Of a DNA stretch of 64,000 nt, positions 10,713-21,330 are shown in pieces (position 1 is the first letter of the stretch; each line of letters starts with the position of its first letter). Source of the DNA: Peromyscus leucopus (lineage: Eukaryota > Chordata > Mammalia > Rodentia > Cricetidae); assembly GCF_004664715.2 (NCBI RefSeq), contig NC_051063.1, forward strand, positions 67,791,518 to 67,855,517, read 5' to 3'. A program made the translations under genes and the position numbers. A model generated the notes under the pieces. That model was not told where the DNA came from. It did not search any database and was given only the letters and a program-made list of their open reading frames with translations.

Positions 10713-12292
10713 GCATCTGTTAGCTTGAATGGATAGCTGAGTGCTGACTGTTGACGCTATGGGTTGGTTCAGGTCCTTGTTCCAAGCATCAGGTTTCCTT
10801 GTGAAGTAAGGTGCAGGTGGGTTACAGGTCTAGCAGAAGGAAAGAGCATCCACTATGAGCCTTTTGTTTAACTAGACCATCTCACCCTAAACTTTTGGTG
10901 GCATGAGCTGTAAGACATCTTCTAATTTATGACCCAAGCCAGAGTCTCATGAGAGTGGAAAGTGTAGGCAGAAACCAGACTGCCTGGGGAGAGCTGGGGT
11001 ATGGGACAGTTCTATTCAGGAGGAAGGCAAGCAGAGAGGGGATCATGTGGGGGTAGAAGCAATGGAGGAGGGGTGGGGCCTGGAAGGAGCAGGAGCTGTG
11101 GTGATGAGAACCAGAAGCCCTGGAGGCAGATTCAGGGTCCTGTTCCCAAGCCAGCTGACAGGGTAAGGAGACAGAAAACCATTCCCCACGGACCCTGTTA
11201 TATCTTTGGAACTTGTTCTTGTCCAAAAACAACAAATGCCTTCTCTGTGAATTAAATACCACTGAGAGGTTCCGGATTCGTGACTTCCTTATACAATTTT
11301 TTGAATTGCCTTACAACAATTTTTCCAATTGCACATCCTGGCCATCCCAAGTGAGAGACATGCTAACACGGGGGCCCAGGGTCCTGGAGGGTGGTGGAGC
11401 CCTTCACCACTAGCTAACCTGACTCTGCTGAAGACTCCATTTCTACCAAATGATATGGCACGTCTCTATGTATGAATTTTGCGTGGAAGCCACTCACAGA
11501 GGTGCAGCGGGAGGCCCTCAGTGATGGCTTTGATGCCACTTGGTGGAGGAGATTTTCTGAGGCAAAGCTGTGGAAAAGGGACCTGGCAGTTCATGTTCTT
11601 TACAAAACTCAATGACATAGAAGGCTGGGGACCAACTAGAAAGGATGGGAATTGGCTGGTTGGAAGGGAATTTGTATAGTGGCCGTGGTGGGAACTCAAA
11701 CAGAGGGTTCTTCACAGTGGGGATCTGTGTGTTCTGTCCAGGAGGAAGATGTCCTGTGGATCCTGAGGAGAGACATGTGAGTGATCACCCTCAATAGACA
11801 GTGGTCTGCCTAGAGACTCAGAACCCAGGCGGGACCAGCTGTGGGCTTCTAGGCACTTGCCACATTGTACAGTGAGGAACTGACCCACTGGGCCGAATAG
11901 TATCTGTTTGGGACCATCTTCACAGAAGGCCTAGAGTATCCCCGCAATCTGAGGCTCCCCTTTCCATCATTTCAGTAACCCACAGTCTACCATAATCTGA
12001 AACAGCTCAGTGGAATGTTCCAGAAGCGAAGAGTTCATAAATTTAAGAAAAGTTTATTATAGCGTATTGTTACGGTTGCTCCTTTCATTATTAATTGCTG
12101 CTGTTTGTCTCTTATTGTGACTACTTTATAAATTCAACTCAGCGTACTGGCGTATGCAGAGAAGAGAGCCAAAAGGAACCGTCTGGCTTCTGGGTTCAAT
12201 ACAGTGGCCCTGAAGACAAAGCAGAATTTGAAGGAACTCAGCAACTGTGGGCTGTTTGGCCCTGTGCATTTCAGGCAGAACTGGGAAGGATA
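10713..12292. other. Unique DNA, no recognised feature
   Basis: About 1.6 kb without a recognised transposon. Short open frames exist on both strands, but none has a domain, splice context or codon pattern I would defend. Confidence 0.45.
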
Positions 12293-12368
12293 ACTGCTTG
12301 CCAGGATGGAATCCAAGGCCCCTCGCATGATAGGCAAGCACTCTACCATTAAGCTGCATCCCAGGGCC
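12293..12368 (-). mobile_element. ID SINE (or ID half of a B4), antisense
   Basis: 'gataggcaagcactctacca' followed by 'ttaagctgcatcccagggcc' is the complement of the ID/tRNA-Ala-like promoter region. No clear A tail on the other side, so it is a fragment. Confidence 0.65.
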
Positions 12369-13139
12369 AATTTTAATTTCCAATGTAACTGAATTTGCTA
12401 CGTCTTAAAGATATGTCCTGGGATAGGGTTCCATTGGCTAAATTGATTTGATAGGAAGCCAAAGGAATGACACTAAATGCCTGGCTCATCCCATCAGATA
12501 AAAGGAGACATGTTAACGAGTGAGAAAATTACAATAGGTTACCTTGAGCTGCTGAGTCCGACTCCACACATGAAACAATATTCAAAATTAATTTCTACAG
12601 TTCTCCATCTAGCCAAAGGGATACATGGGACACTCGTGGCCACTGTTCTGGAAGCCTTGTTCCTTTCCTGCTGGAAACTGGGAAAGTTCTTTCTCGTGAT
12701 TTTGACTTTTGACCAGCTTTGGGGTGGGACTCTGGCCCAATGCATGCTCCATCATAGACCCGATTGGCTGTACCTTCTCTGTGGCTCTTCCTGTGCCTGG
12801 TCCCTATGCTGAGTCAAAACCCTCTCCGCTGGAGCTGTCCTTTTCGATTTCAGTTGCCACTTCTTGTCACTTCGGTATGGATGGCTTCATTGGCATGGCC
12901 CTCGATGAGTTTTCTCAGGGCTGCTATACTGACTCCGGAGCCCAACTGTCTGTCCTCTCGCACATCTGACCAATGTCATCCTCTTGCTGCCCAACCCAGC
13001 CAGTCTGCAGCAATCCATCGGACCCACGGTCATTTATCCCCTGGGCACTCTGGTTGGTATCTCTGGAGTCCTCTCCAGCCAGTCCTCTGGACTCCCGCAG
13101 AGCAGCACACAGGCCCTGGCATGGGCACTCTGGTTGGTA
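12369..13139. other. Unique DNA with a 26-bp exact direct repeat
   Basis: No recognised transposon. It contains two exact copies of a 26-mer ('tgggcactctggttggtatc' plus 'tctgga') at 13042-13067 and 13122-13147, 80 bp apart. Forward frames of 80-136 codons overlap here but match nothing I recognise. Confidence 0.5.
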
Positions 13140-13305
13140 TCTCTGGACTGCTGTGCTTTGGGAAGTTAGCTTGAAACTGACAAAATAAGCTGTTGGGGAC
13201 CACTCCTTTACTCAATGTTTTAAAAAAAGTTTAAGTTAGTTGTTTGCTTAATAATACTACGAGCTGAAGGGGCAGTTCATTATCGCACTAGGCACTCTGG
13301 AAAAG
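13140..13305. repeat. 166-bp direct repeat, copy A
   Basis: Identical to 14343-14508 over 166 bp except one base (GCTTTGGG here, GCTTGGGG in copy B). The boundaries are sharp: sequence on both outer sides is unrelated. The segment is AT-leaning ('ttaagttagttgtttgctta') and matches no repeat family I know. Confidence 0.95.
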
Positions 13306-14342
13306 AGAGCTGAGGCCTCTCCTCTAGGAATTCCATGACCACTTCTTGACTGCCTAATACAAGCTCATCTTCCCTCTTTGCTTTCTTGGAACTGGCATGT
13401 CCTAGGAGACATTGGACACAGTCCATGAAGACTCTCGTCCCTCCTAGCCAGGCTAGCTTTCCCTTCCAGAGCAGTCTTCCAGAACCTCCTCTGGCATTCC
13501 TCTTGTCGTTCCTACTCCATGTCACATTTCATTACCTTTCACTTCAGAGGAGTTTTGTGTTTCCTCCTGGATTTTCGATATGTGGAAGCCAGGCATATGC
13601 TTTAACTCCCGACCACAGTGTCTGTTACAGAGCCGAGGGAAGCCTTGCTTCAGCTTGTTGAAGGCCAGCAGCTACACTTACCATGGAGAAAACAAAACAA
13701 ACAAAACTTCCCGACCATTCCCTTGGAAATAGAAGCTTATTAAGTCGAGGGATGTGAGAAGGTGTGAACGCTGAGACATATGGACGCTGAGGTGTTGTTG
13801 CAAGAACTGGAAAAGATCCACACAGCCGGCGGTTTGGATTTGTTGGAAACAAATCGTCTTTAAGAGACTCTAAGACGTAAAGGCTTAAGTTGGTTTTTTT
13901 TTTTTTGTTCTCTTGGTGTACATATTCCTCAACTCTTCCAGGAAGGGAACATCCCTTGAATGAGATTACACATGTGCAAGTGTTTTTGGAGACTTGAAGC
14001 TTCAGAAACAGATGGAGTTATTGCTGTTACTGATAACAGCTCCCATCATTAAGCAGTAACCTGAGAAAGCAGAGAAGAGTGAGTGGTGACATCATGCTAT
14101 TAAAAGACTCAGCCCATCTCTGCTGGAGAAGGGGAGTGCTTCTCCTCTGCTCCTCTCCTCCCTTCCCCTCCCCTCTCCTCTTCTCTCCTCTCTCCCCCCA
14201 ACTCAATCCCTCTCCTTCCCTCTCTCCACATCTCTGTCATTCTCTTCCTCTCCCCCTCCAAATGATTCTTGCCAAATAAACACGGTTTGTGTTTGCTACC
14301 TAAAGAGTGCTAGATCACTCTCCGGCAGGCTGTGGCCAGCCC
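13306..14342. other. Unique DNA between the two 166-bp repeats; pyrimidine-rich 14130-14265
   Basis: Intervening 1,037 bp. Contains a T run at about 13897-13908 and a CT-rich tract at about 14130-14265 that precedes 'gccaaataaacac'. No terminal TG/CA or primer-binding features that would make the flanking repeats LTRs. Confidence 0.45.
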
Positions 14343-14508
14343 TCTCTGGACTGCTGTGCTTGGGGAAGTTAGCTTGAAACTGACAAAATAAGCTGTTGGG
14401 GACCACTCCTTTACTCAATGTTTTAAAAAAAGTTTAAGTTAGTTGTTTGCTTAATAATACTACGAGCTGAAGGGGCAGTTCATTATCGCACTAGGCACTC
14501 TGGAAAAG
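14343..14508. repeat. 166-bp direct repeat, copy B
   Basis: Partner of 13140-13305, same orientation, offset 1,203 bp, one mismatch. It is followed immediately by an AT-rich candidate conserved element, so copy B may be the ancestral location. Confidence 0.95.
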
Positions 14509-14880
14509 CAGCATCGTTAGGGAGCAAAAGCCATTGAAATGTAAACACGTGAATAATTTACACTTGCAACTGGTGTTAAATAAAAATGTTTTAATCTAGA
14601 CAGAGATCTGGCAATAAATATTCATTTCTCATTTCCAGCGAGTAAACGTGACCTCTTTTGAAAAGCTTTTTCATTTGATTTTTTTTTCCTGGATGATAAT
14701 GACAAATTTGACATGGGCACATTTGGGAATAAAAATCTCCCTCTGGTCAACACAAGCATGAAAAGTTATTATGAAAATCAAAATCTGCAATAATTGCAAA
14801 TGCTGTAATTAGTCGCCATTTTGGGATTCTTACGTCCTATTACCCACAAGGCTTACCTTCTCGTTTCCATATTCTTAGGG
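14509..14880. promoter_or_regulatory. Candidate conserved non-coding element
   Basis: Repeat-free and AT-rich, with dense homeodomain/POU-like words: 'taattgcaaatgctgtaatt' at 14791-14810 and TAATTAG at 14806-14812, plus 'ggcaataaatattcatttct'. The texture is typical of deeply conserved developmental enhancers. This is inference from composition only. Confidence 0.35.
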
Positions 14881-15305
14881 GAGGCAAAGGCAAGAGGAGG
14901 TGAGGAATTGCTCTCCTAGTGCAGGCGGATGGATGTTTGCCAAGCCGAAAACTCTGCTAAAGAGACAGAGGTGGCACCTTCCCTGAGCAGCTGGGATCTG
15001 TGTGAGCCTAAGGCAGAGGGAGAGCCAGAGTGTGACGACGTTAGACTCCGAAAGCCAGAGATGCCTGCCTCTGTGGAGCTGGGCGCTGCTGGGTTCCTCT
15101 GGCTGTGGGCTCCCAGCTGCTTGGCTCTCCAGTAGGAGTTGTTTCCCCACCACACTGGCACCCAAGCCTCCTTTCAGTGTAAAGCCTCCAGTTCTGCTCA
15201 CACTTTTTTTTTAATAAATGGCTTTCTTTTTCCCTCCCTCTCCCTCCCTCCTTCCTTCCATCCCTCCCATTCTTCTCTCATTCCATCCCTCCATTCTTTT
15301 CTTAA
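14881..15305. other. Unique DNA with TCCC-rich stretch
   Basis: No exon or transposon recognised. (TCCC)n-like pyrimidine stretch at about 15231-15275. Confidence 0.4.
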
Positions 15306-15455
15306 TTTTTTTTGGGGGGGACAGTGTCTTGTTTTGTAATCCTGACTGACCTGGCACTCATTGTTATACCCCAGACTGGCCTTGAACTCATAGGAATCTT
15401 CCTGCCCCAGCCTCCCAAATGCTGGGATGACAATCATTTACCACTACATCTGGTA
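15306..15455 (-). mobile_element. B1 SINE, antisense
   Basis: 'ttttttttggggggg' tail side, then 'agactggccttgaactcata' and 'tcccaaatgctgggatgac'. Diverged. Confidence 0.8.
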
Positions 15456-15723
15456 TAAAAAGTAGGTTTCTTAAAGTGTAGCTTATCCATCACCGAATTA
15501 CTCTTCAGAAGTTCAGTATCCAGTTGTTTGTTGGTGCATTTGCAGAGCTCTGTGGTCATTACCATGGGCTGGTTATAGAACCTCTCTGTCTCTGGAGACA
15601 CAGCTGCCCCATTCCCACCATCTCCGTGCACTGTGTACCCTCTGACCCTCCTAACACCTTGGCGATTGTGTGCGTTCAGGGGGGGAAATGCCAGTGAAGG
15701 ACTCGGTCTAGAAGGGTGTCAGC

Positions 15724-16407
15724 ATTCCTATATTCACTGCAGCACCATTCATGGTGGTCAAGAACTGGAAGCAAGCCAAATGTCCATCACTGGGTGATTG
15801 GATAAAGAAAATGTGGCACATATATTCAATGGGATATTATTCAGCCATTAAAACAATGAAATCCTGTCACAGATGTCCAACTGGAGATCATTACGTTAAG
15901 TGATTTGAGCTAGGCACAGAAAGACAAGCATCACATGGTCTCGCTCATGTGAAATTTAAAACGGTTGAGCTCCTAGAACCTGAGCATAGAAGAGTGATTC
16001 CTAGAGGCTGGGAAAGTGGGGGTGGAGGATGGGAGCAGTGTGATTGATTGGCGCTGAGTTCCAGTGAGATAGGACAAGGATGGCTGGGGTGTTATTTCAA
16101 AGGAAGGGGACTGTGAACATCAATACTCTGCTGCACACTCCACAAAGCTAGAAGAAAATATTTTGAACAGGTTTTTTTTGTTGTTGTTTTGGTACCTGTC
16201 CTGGATCTCGCTCTGTAAACAGGGCTGGCCTCAAACTCAGAGAGATCCGCCTGGCTCTGCCTCCCGAGTGCTGGGATTAAAGGTGTGCACCACCACCACC
16301 CGACTTTATTTTGAACATGTTTACTACAAAAAAAATGATCACTGTTTGAGGAGATATAAAGATTGTACTGCATGTAGCAGAGCACATTTATCTGTTCAAT
16401 AATAAAC
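15724..16407 (+). mobile_element. Ancient L1 (L1M-type) ORF2 end and 3' UTR, interrupted by B1
   Basis: Sense-strand L1: 'agcaccattcatggtggtca', 'gccaaatgtccatcactggg', 'aaaatgtggcacatatattc', 'gggatattattcagccatta', 'tcacatggtctcgctcatgt'. The 3' UTR piece 'aaatgatcactgtttgagga' continues after the B1. Decayed, no open frame. Confidence 0.8.
16171..16304 (-). mobile_element. B1 SINE, antisense, with target-site duplication
   Basis: 'cagggctggcctcaaactca' and 'gtgctgggattaaaggtgtg'. Flanked by TATTTTGAACA at 16159-16169 and 16307-16317, an 11-bp target-site duplication that confirms both ends. It splits the older L1. Confidence 0.9.
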
Positions 16408-16408
16408 G

Positions 16409-16568
16409 TGTAGGCTTGTAAAGAATTAGTTCAGTGAGTGTACACTGCACAGTATCCAAGTTCAGTTTTTAGCACTCATATCAGGCAGCTCACAACAGCC
16501 TGTACCTCCAGCTCAAGGGGATCCAACACCCTCCTCTGGCTTCCACGTGCACCTGGAGCCACATACAT
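16409..16568 (+). mobile_element. B2/B3 SINE
   Basis: 'ggcagctcacaacagcctgt', 'acctccagctcaaggggatc' and 'ccaacaccctcctctggctt' mark the B2 body. The 3' tail has expanded into a long AC array. Confidence 0.8.
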
Positions 16569-16612
<44 letters not shown>

Positions 16613-16726
16613 ACATACACACACACTGGACACACACATACTGGACACACACACTGGACACACACACACTGGACACACACACACTGGACACACACATACA
16701 CACTGTACATACACACACACACACAC
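16569..16726. repeat. (AC)n microsatellite with embedded (ACACACTGGAC)n
   Basis: An AC run, then about six ACTGGAC-containing units (16622-16692) separated by CA runs of different length, then AC again. It grew from the tail of the preceding B2. Confidence 0.95.
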
Positions 16727-16864
16727 TTAAAAAAAGAATATTTAAATTCTTAAAGTTTTGAAGTTTGAAAGACTTCATACAAGAGTGAATTTGAGAATTT
16801 GAAATTTGATTCTGAAATTTGGAGGCTTACAGATGTCAGAGAAGAACTGAGTACTTCTAGTCAA

Positions 16865-16960
16865 AATGCCTCATTTTACAGCTGAGGCATCTGAGGCATC
16901 TGAGCAGCTGGGCACCTGTTAATTAAGGGGCTCACTGGGTCTGGGACTCCAGGCCTGAGA
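16865..16960 (-). mobile_element. MIR SINE fragment, antisense
   Basis: 'cctcattttacagctgaggc' followed by loss of the middle and 'ggtctgggactccaggcctg' resembles an antisense MIR core. It is short and old. Confidence 0.45.
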
Positions 16961-17589
16961 GGGAGGTTTCTTAGACTGAGGGAGACGCTGGTCTAACAGA
17001 GGCCAATGGATTTACATCTGGATTTTTGATGGACGCAAAAGCAGCAGTGTGACAATGGTCCGCTGACAAATGTCGTTTTAGCAGCTGATCACATGCTTCC
17101 TTCCCAGGAGCTTCCTCCCCCTTTAGGGGCTGGAGCTTGGTGGCCTTGGGGTCTGGTTTGGCTGTGTGCACTGATGACTTAGACCAAAGTTGGGCATCTC
17201 CTCCTGGCCTCTTGGCTCTTCAATCTTGGTTTCTCCTTAATTTTGTGTCCTCATTCTTCGCTCTTGCAGGGACAGATCCTTCTCTTTTGGCTTGTCACCC
17301 TCATGATGACAAGCCAACAGAGAAGTCACCTCTGTCCCCTGGATAATCCCAGGACAGAGATATAGAGGGGCATGTCTATCCTTTCCAGAACTTTCTGGAA
17401 GCAGGCAGTGTGTAATCGCATGGCCAGAGTCTGTTTTCACTCTTTGAGTCACAGGACTTTTGTGACCAAAATTATAGAAACTAGTTTCCAAATAACTTTC
17501 TTTCTCTGGTTTGAAACATTTGTTCACTCTCCAAAAGCAGATTATAAGTAGACAAGATGTTTCTGCCAATCTCCAAAGGAACATTTACA
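16961..17589. other. Unique DNA, no recognised feature
   Basis: Normal composition. No exon or repeat recognised. Confidence 0.4.
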
Positions 17590-17880
17590 AGATCCCACTT
17601 AAGTAGCAATGTGTTGTTATAAAGAGGCACACCACTTTCAAAGACATTTCAGACAGGTGGATTCAATCAGCACACAGTGATCCTGATTCAATTATGCTAA
17701 CTAAATCAATTGTGACTTACCTGAAGGTGATGCACACAGACCATAAGATAAAAAAGATCTTTCAATTGAAAAGTCAATCATTAAAATTGTCTTCTCTAAA
17801 TTTCCGCATTGATATTCCATGTTAATAAATAAACACAATTAATCTTCACTGCTATGCTAAAAACTATTTTATTTCTCATC
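17590..17880. promoter_or_regulatory. Weak candidate conserved element
   Basis: AT-rich and repeat-free, with 'tgattcaattatgctaacta', 'aaatcaattgtgacttacc' and 'aaacacaattaatcttcac'. Resembles enhancer-type DNA, but could equally be undetected L1 relic because L1 follows directly. Confidence 0.2.
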
Positions 17881-17899
17881 TTCCTAAGCCATGGAAGTA

Positions 17900-18200
17900 T
17901 AAACAAAACTATGTTGATTCTAAATATATATCTGAAAATCAATAGCAGTCTTATATATCAGCCCTAGTCAAGCAGTAAAAATGAAATCCTACTCATGAAG
18001 CTATGTAGACTATGAAAAAAAAAATGTTAGCTAGAAAAATAGGGAACCAAGAGAATATGCTGCAAAATTTTTGCCAAGAAAGTAACAAAAACAAGGTCTG
18101 AGAGAAAAAAGACATACTTGTTCTGAATGGACAGGTACAATACAGATACGGTATTGCATTTTCTTAGGCAAATTGCCAAATTTTCAAAACATATTTTAGA
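17900..18200 (+). mobile_element. Ancient L1 ORF2 relic
   Basis: 'aatcaatagcagtcttatat', 'gagaatatgctgcaaaattt' and 'acttgttctgaatggacagg' follow the order of an old L1 ORF2 segment in sense orientation. Heavily decayed. Confidence 0.5.
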
Positions 18201-18740
18201 GCATGATCTATTTGATTGACAGTTGAGTGTCTATTCAATTTTGGTGACTGAGTCACAGCCTCCAAGTAGCTCTGAATTGCCTCAAGATGCTACCTGCAAC
18301 CCAAATAAACACAGTAAGGTGGTAAAGGCTGAGAAAACCACAGGCAATTACAGGGTGTTAGTGGAGGTCCTTTGGAGCTCCAACACAGCTCTTAGGAAAG
18401 GTCAACTACATGGTTTGGTGTGCAATGTGGAAGGACTGGTGGCCTGCGTAGTGACTTTGGGACCCCTAAAACAACTCCCTCCTTCCAGTGATGGGATCCA
18501 GCCAAGCTAGCTAGCTTGAGAGTGTACCACACTCAGCACTGCGGTAGACTGGAAGTGACTGCATTAGAGGTTTGTAACTGTGCAGCCTGTGGGAACCTCA
18601 GAGAGACCCATAATCTAGTCCAGAGGGATGGGGCCCTTGTGTAGAGGGGAGTCTGAGAGGCAAAGCAAGGTTGAGCTAGGCAAGTACAGAGAGAAAGCAG
18701 CCACCTTGTAATGAAGAGGACCCCAAGGGATCTGTTCAGC
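18201..18740. other. Unassigned DNA
   Basis: No family recognised. One open frame of 95 codons at 18223-18510 has no recognisable product. Confidence 0.35.
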
Positions 18741-18907
18741 AAACATCCTCAGTTTGATAGGATCTAGAATCACCTAGGAAACAAACTTCTGGGTATGTCT
18801 GTGAGGGAGTTTGTATATTGGGTTAATTGAGGTGAAAAGACCCACCCTAAATGTGAGTGGCACCATTCCATGCGTACAGGTTACTGGACTGAATTAAAAG
18901 GAGAAAT

Positions 18908-19279
18908 TGTAACAGGTACCCAGATCTTAGCACAACATTCTGACCTTAGAACTCAGCAGATAGGCCCCAACACCTGCCAAAGTGGGAATAAAGACCCAAT
19001 CTATCAAGGACCTGGTCCATAATTCCAGGACCCAGGAAGGTCCCTAAATGTGCTAAACTTGCTTTTTGGCTTCTGTAGTTCTGCTTCTTGCTAATTGTTC
19101 TTGATAACTGAAATGTGTCAATCAGGATTTGGGTTTTGTGCATAAAAGATAAAGACTGTGAGGATCAGGGCTGTATGATTTGAGCAAATTTCCCATGCGG
19201 CCACCAACCACCAATACAGACTTTATATTAGGCTTTAAGAATGTTCATGTGTGTTCTATGGTGGAGTAACCTCACAACA
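18908..19279 (+). mobile_element. Unclassified LTR (ERVK-like) inserted in the ERVL-type LTR
   Basis: The host LTR breaks at 18907 and resumes near 19280. The insert begins TGTAACAGG and ends CCTCACAACA, a standard LTR-like TG...CA. It contains 'gtgcataaaagataaagac', a possible TATA region. I cannot name the family. No clear target duplication. Confidence 0.55.
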
Positions 19280-19458
19280 CAAGCAAGATCAACACAGCAT
19301 TTATCTCTCTGCTTCCTGGCTGTCACTGAAATGTGACCAGCGGCTTCAAGCTCCTGTCACCGTCCCTTCCTCATCATGATGGAAGTACCCTTGGACTGTG
19401 AGCTCAAATAAATCTTTCTATCTTTAAGCTGTATTATCAGGCATTTTGTCATAGTAAC

Positions 19459-19791
19459 TATCTTAGTTAAGGCTTCTGTTGCTGAGAGGAGACACCATGA
19501 CCACAGCAACTCTTATAAAGGAAAACAATTAACTGGGGCTGGCTTACAGTTCAGAGATTTAGTCCATTATCATCATGATAGGACATGGCAGCATGCTCCA
19601 TCTTGATCCAAAGGCAACAGGAAGTGAACTGGGATACTGGGCGTGGCTTTAGTATACATGAGACCTCAAAGCCCACCCTCACAGTGACACACTTCCTCCA
19701 ACAAGGCCACACCTATTTAAACAAAACCACGCCTCCTAATAGTGCCACTCCTTATGAGCTTATGAGAGCCAGTTACATTCAAATTATCACA
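19459..19791 (-). mobile_element. ERVL-MaLR LTR, antisense, inserted in the ERVL-type LTR
   Basis: Complement of the rodent MaLR LTR: 'tatcttagttaaggcttctg', 'gagacaccatgaccacagca', 'ctcaaagcccaccctcacag' and 'cacttcctccaacaaggcca', ending 'tatcaca'. Flanked by GTAAC at 19454-19458 and 19792-19796, a 5-bp target duplication lying in the 3' end of the host LTR. Confidence 0.85.
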
Positions 19792-20199
19792 GTAACTAAT
19801 ACAATAGTCAAACTGAACACCACCAGGGAAAACCATGCCCTGAAAGCCATATGGAAAGTTGGCATCTGGGGCAGAAACCTCTCAATGCCAGACTTGCCTT
19901 GATTTGAGAGAGGATACTGGATGGACATCAAGGTTTTCCATAGTGGTGATAGGAGAAACCAAGGCAGAATTCTGGCTCAGTGATCTGCTAGCTGCCTGCT
20001 TGAACTGGATTTGGAACAGTCTGTTCCTAATAGACTGGTCAAGCCATTAATCCATGGACAACCTAAAAAGGACATGACAGAACTCTTTTACAAGAGCCAC
20101 GAAAATACACCCAATAATACTGTGACACGTAGCAAAGATAGGACCATGGGCACACGTCTGAATGCACTATTCAGAGTTAGCTAAACTTAATTAAGATAA

Positions 20200-21330
20200 C
20201 GACTGGCACTTTGAAAGAACAGAATTATTAGATCTGAGAATGAAGCAGAAGAACAAAGCAGGGAGAGGATGATAAAGGAAGATCTCAAGCAGGATTTAGA
20301 GAGAAGAAAGAAAACTTTCAGAAATAAAGACTTAATTGCAGGAAATGTGGAAATGGGTATAGCTATAAAAGACTCCGAGAGGGAACAGAGGGGGAAAATG
20401 GGAGGGAAAAGTGAAGAAAACCTGATGGAAATCAAAGAAGAAGTCAAAAGGAAATGATAAATAAAGGAGCTGGACAAAGGAGATCCAAAATACACTTAAC
20501 GGGAGCCTTCAAAGACAGAAGCGAGGAGAACAAAACAAAATGTGAATTAAGATTTAATAAAATGTCCCGAGATAAAGGAAGACTTTGCACATTGGAAAGG
20601 TCACTCTGCAGATGAACAAATTGACCCAGAGTGGAAAACCCCTAGATGCAGCCTATTAAAAGCATTGGACTTCAAAGATAAGGAAAACATCCTTTGAGAG
20701 TCTAGGCAAAATGTCCCAGTAACTTATAAAGGAAAGAAAATGAGGCTGACATCCATCTTCTGGGAAAGTATTTTATGCAAAAAAGAAAAAAAAATCACCA
20801 TTTTAAAGATCCTCAAGAAAAGAAAAACTTAGCTGGAGGGTTTCCTAAGCAACCTAGTTTTCCTCCCAAAGTAAAGGCTGTGTATAAATCCAGAGCAAGG
20901 ACTCCTGGGAAACTCTCCTAGGGTATGATGGGAGATTAATCTTAAACCACAAAATGACCAGGAAGGCAACAACACAAGGTGTTGGAGAAGCCATTGAGCA
21001 CACATAAGTGTAGAACAAAGAATAAAGGGTGGGGAGCCACAGGCTGGCAGAATACGTGGTATTCTGACAAGGTAGAAATGATAAACAAAAATGCCGTGAG
21101 GCAGAGAAGAGAGGGGAGGAACCGGGGGTCTTTCAATACTAAGATAATACCACGTGCCACGGAGTAAGCTAATTAGGAGCACAAAACCAAAGAGTAACCC
21201 TGGTAGCTGGTGATTCCACGGTGGGAAGGGGAAGAGGGACAAAATGGGGTGAGGTTGTAACACACAAACATTTTCTTTCCCGGAAAGAAATTTAACCACA
21301 TGGAAAACAACTTGATTTTTCCTGTCTCCC
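20200..21330 (+). mobile_element. Ancient L1 or HAL1 ORF1 relic
   Basis: Lysine/glutamate-rich remnant coding sequence (about 20270-20460) followed by 'aaaggaaagaaaatgaggct', 'gggaaagtattttatgcaaa' and 'aaagtaaaggctgtgtataa', which follow the order of an L1 ORF1 C-terminal region. Reading frame is broken many times. HAL1 is an alternative because ORF2 sequence does not follow directly. Confidence 0.5.

Larger units (their letters stand above)
18741..19802 (+). mobile_element. ERVL-type LTR (MT2/MLT2-like) split by two later LTRs
   Basis: Pieces at 18741-18907 ('ggatctagaatcacctagga', 'aagacccaccctaaatgtga', 'ggactgaattaaaaggagaa'), 19280-19458 ('catttatctctctgcttcct', 'gaaatgtgaccagcggcttc', 'gagctcaaataaatctttct') and 19792-19802 ('gtaactaatac') reconstruct one LTR colinear with the copy at 28280-28648. 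Two other LTRs sit inside it. Confidence 0.75.

Noticed and set aside
12477..13188. Several overlapping forward frames (up to 136 codons) suggesting a pseudogene
   Set aside because: No recognisable protein family, no poly-A, no target duplication, and frames overlap without one dominating. The internal 26-bp repeat would disturb any coding sequence.
13140..14508. 166-bp repeats as LTRs of a small retroelement
   Set aside because: Shared ends are TCTCTGGACT and CTCTGGAAAAG, not TG/CA. No flanking target duplication, primer-binding site or polypurine tract in place.
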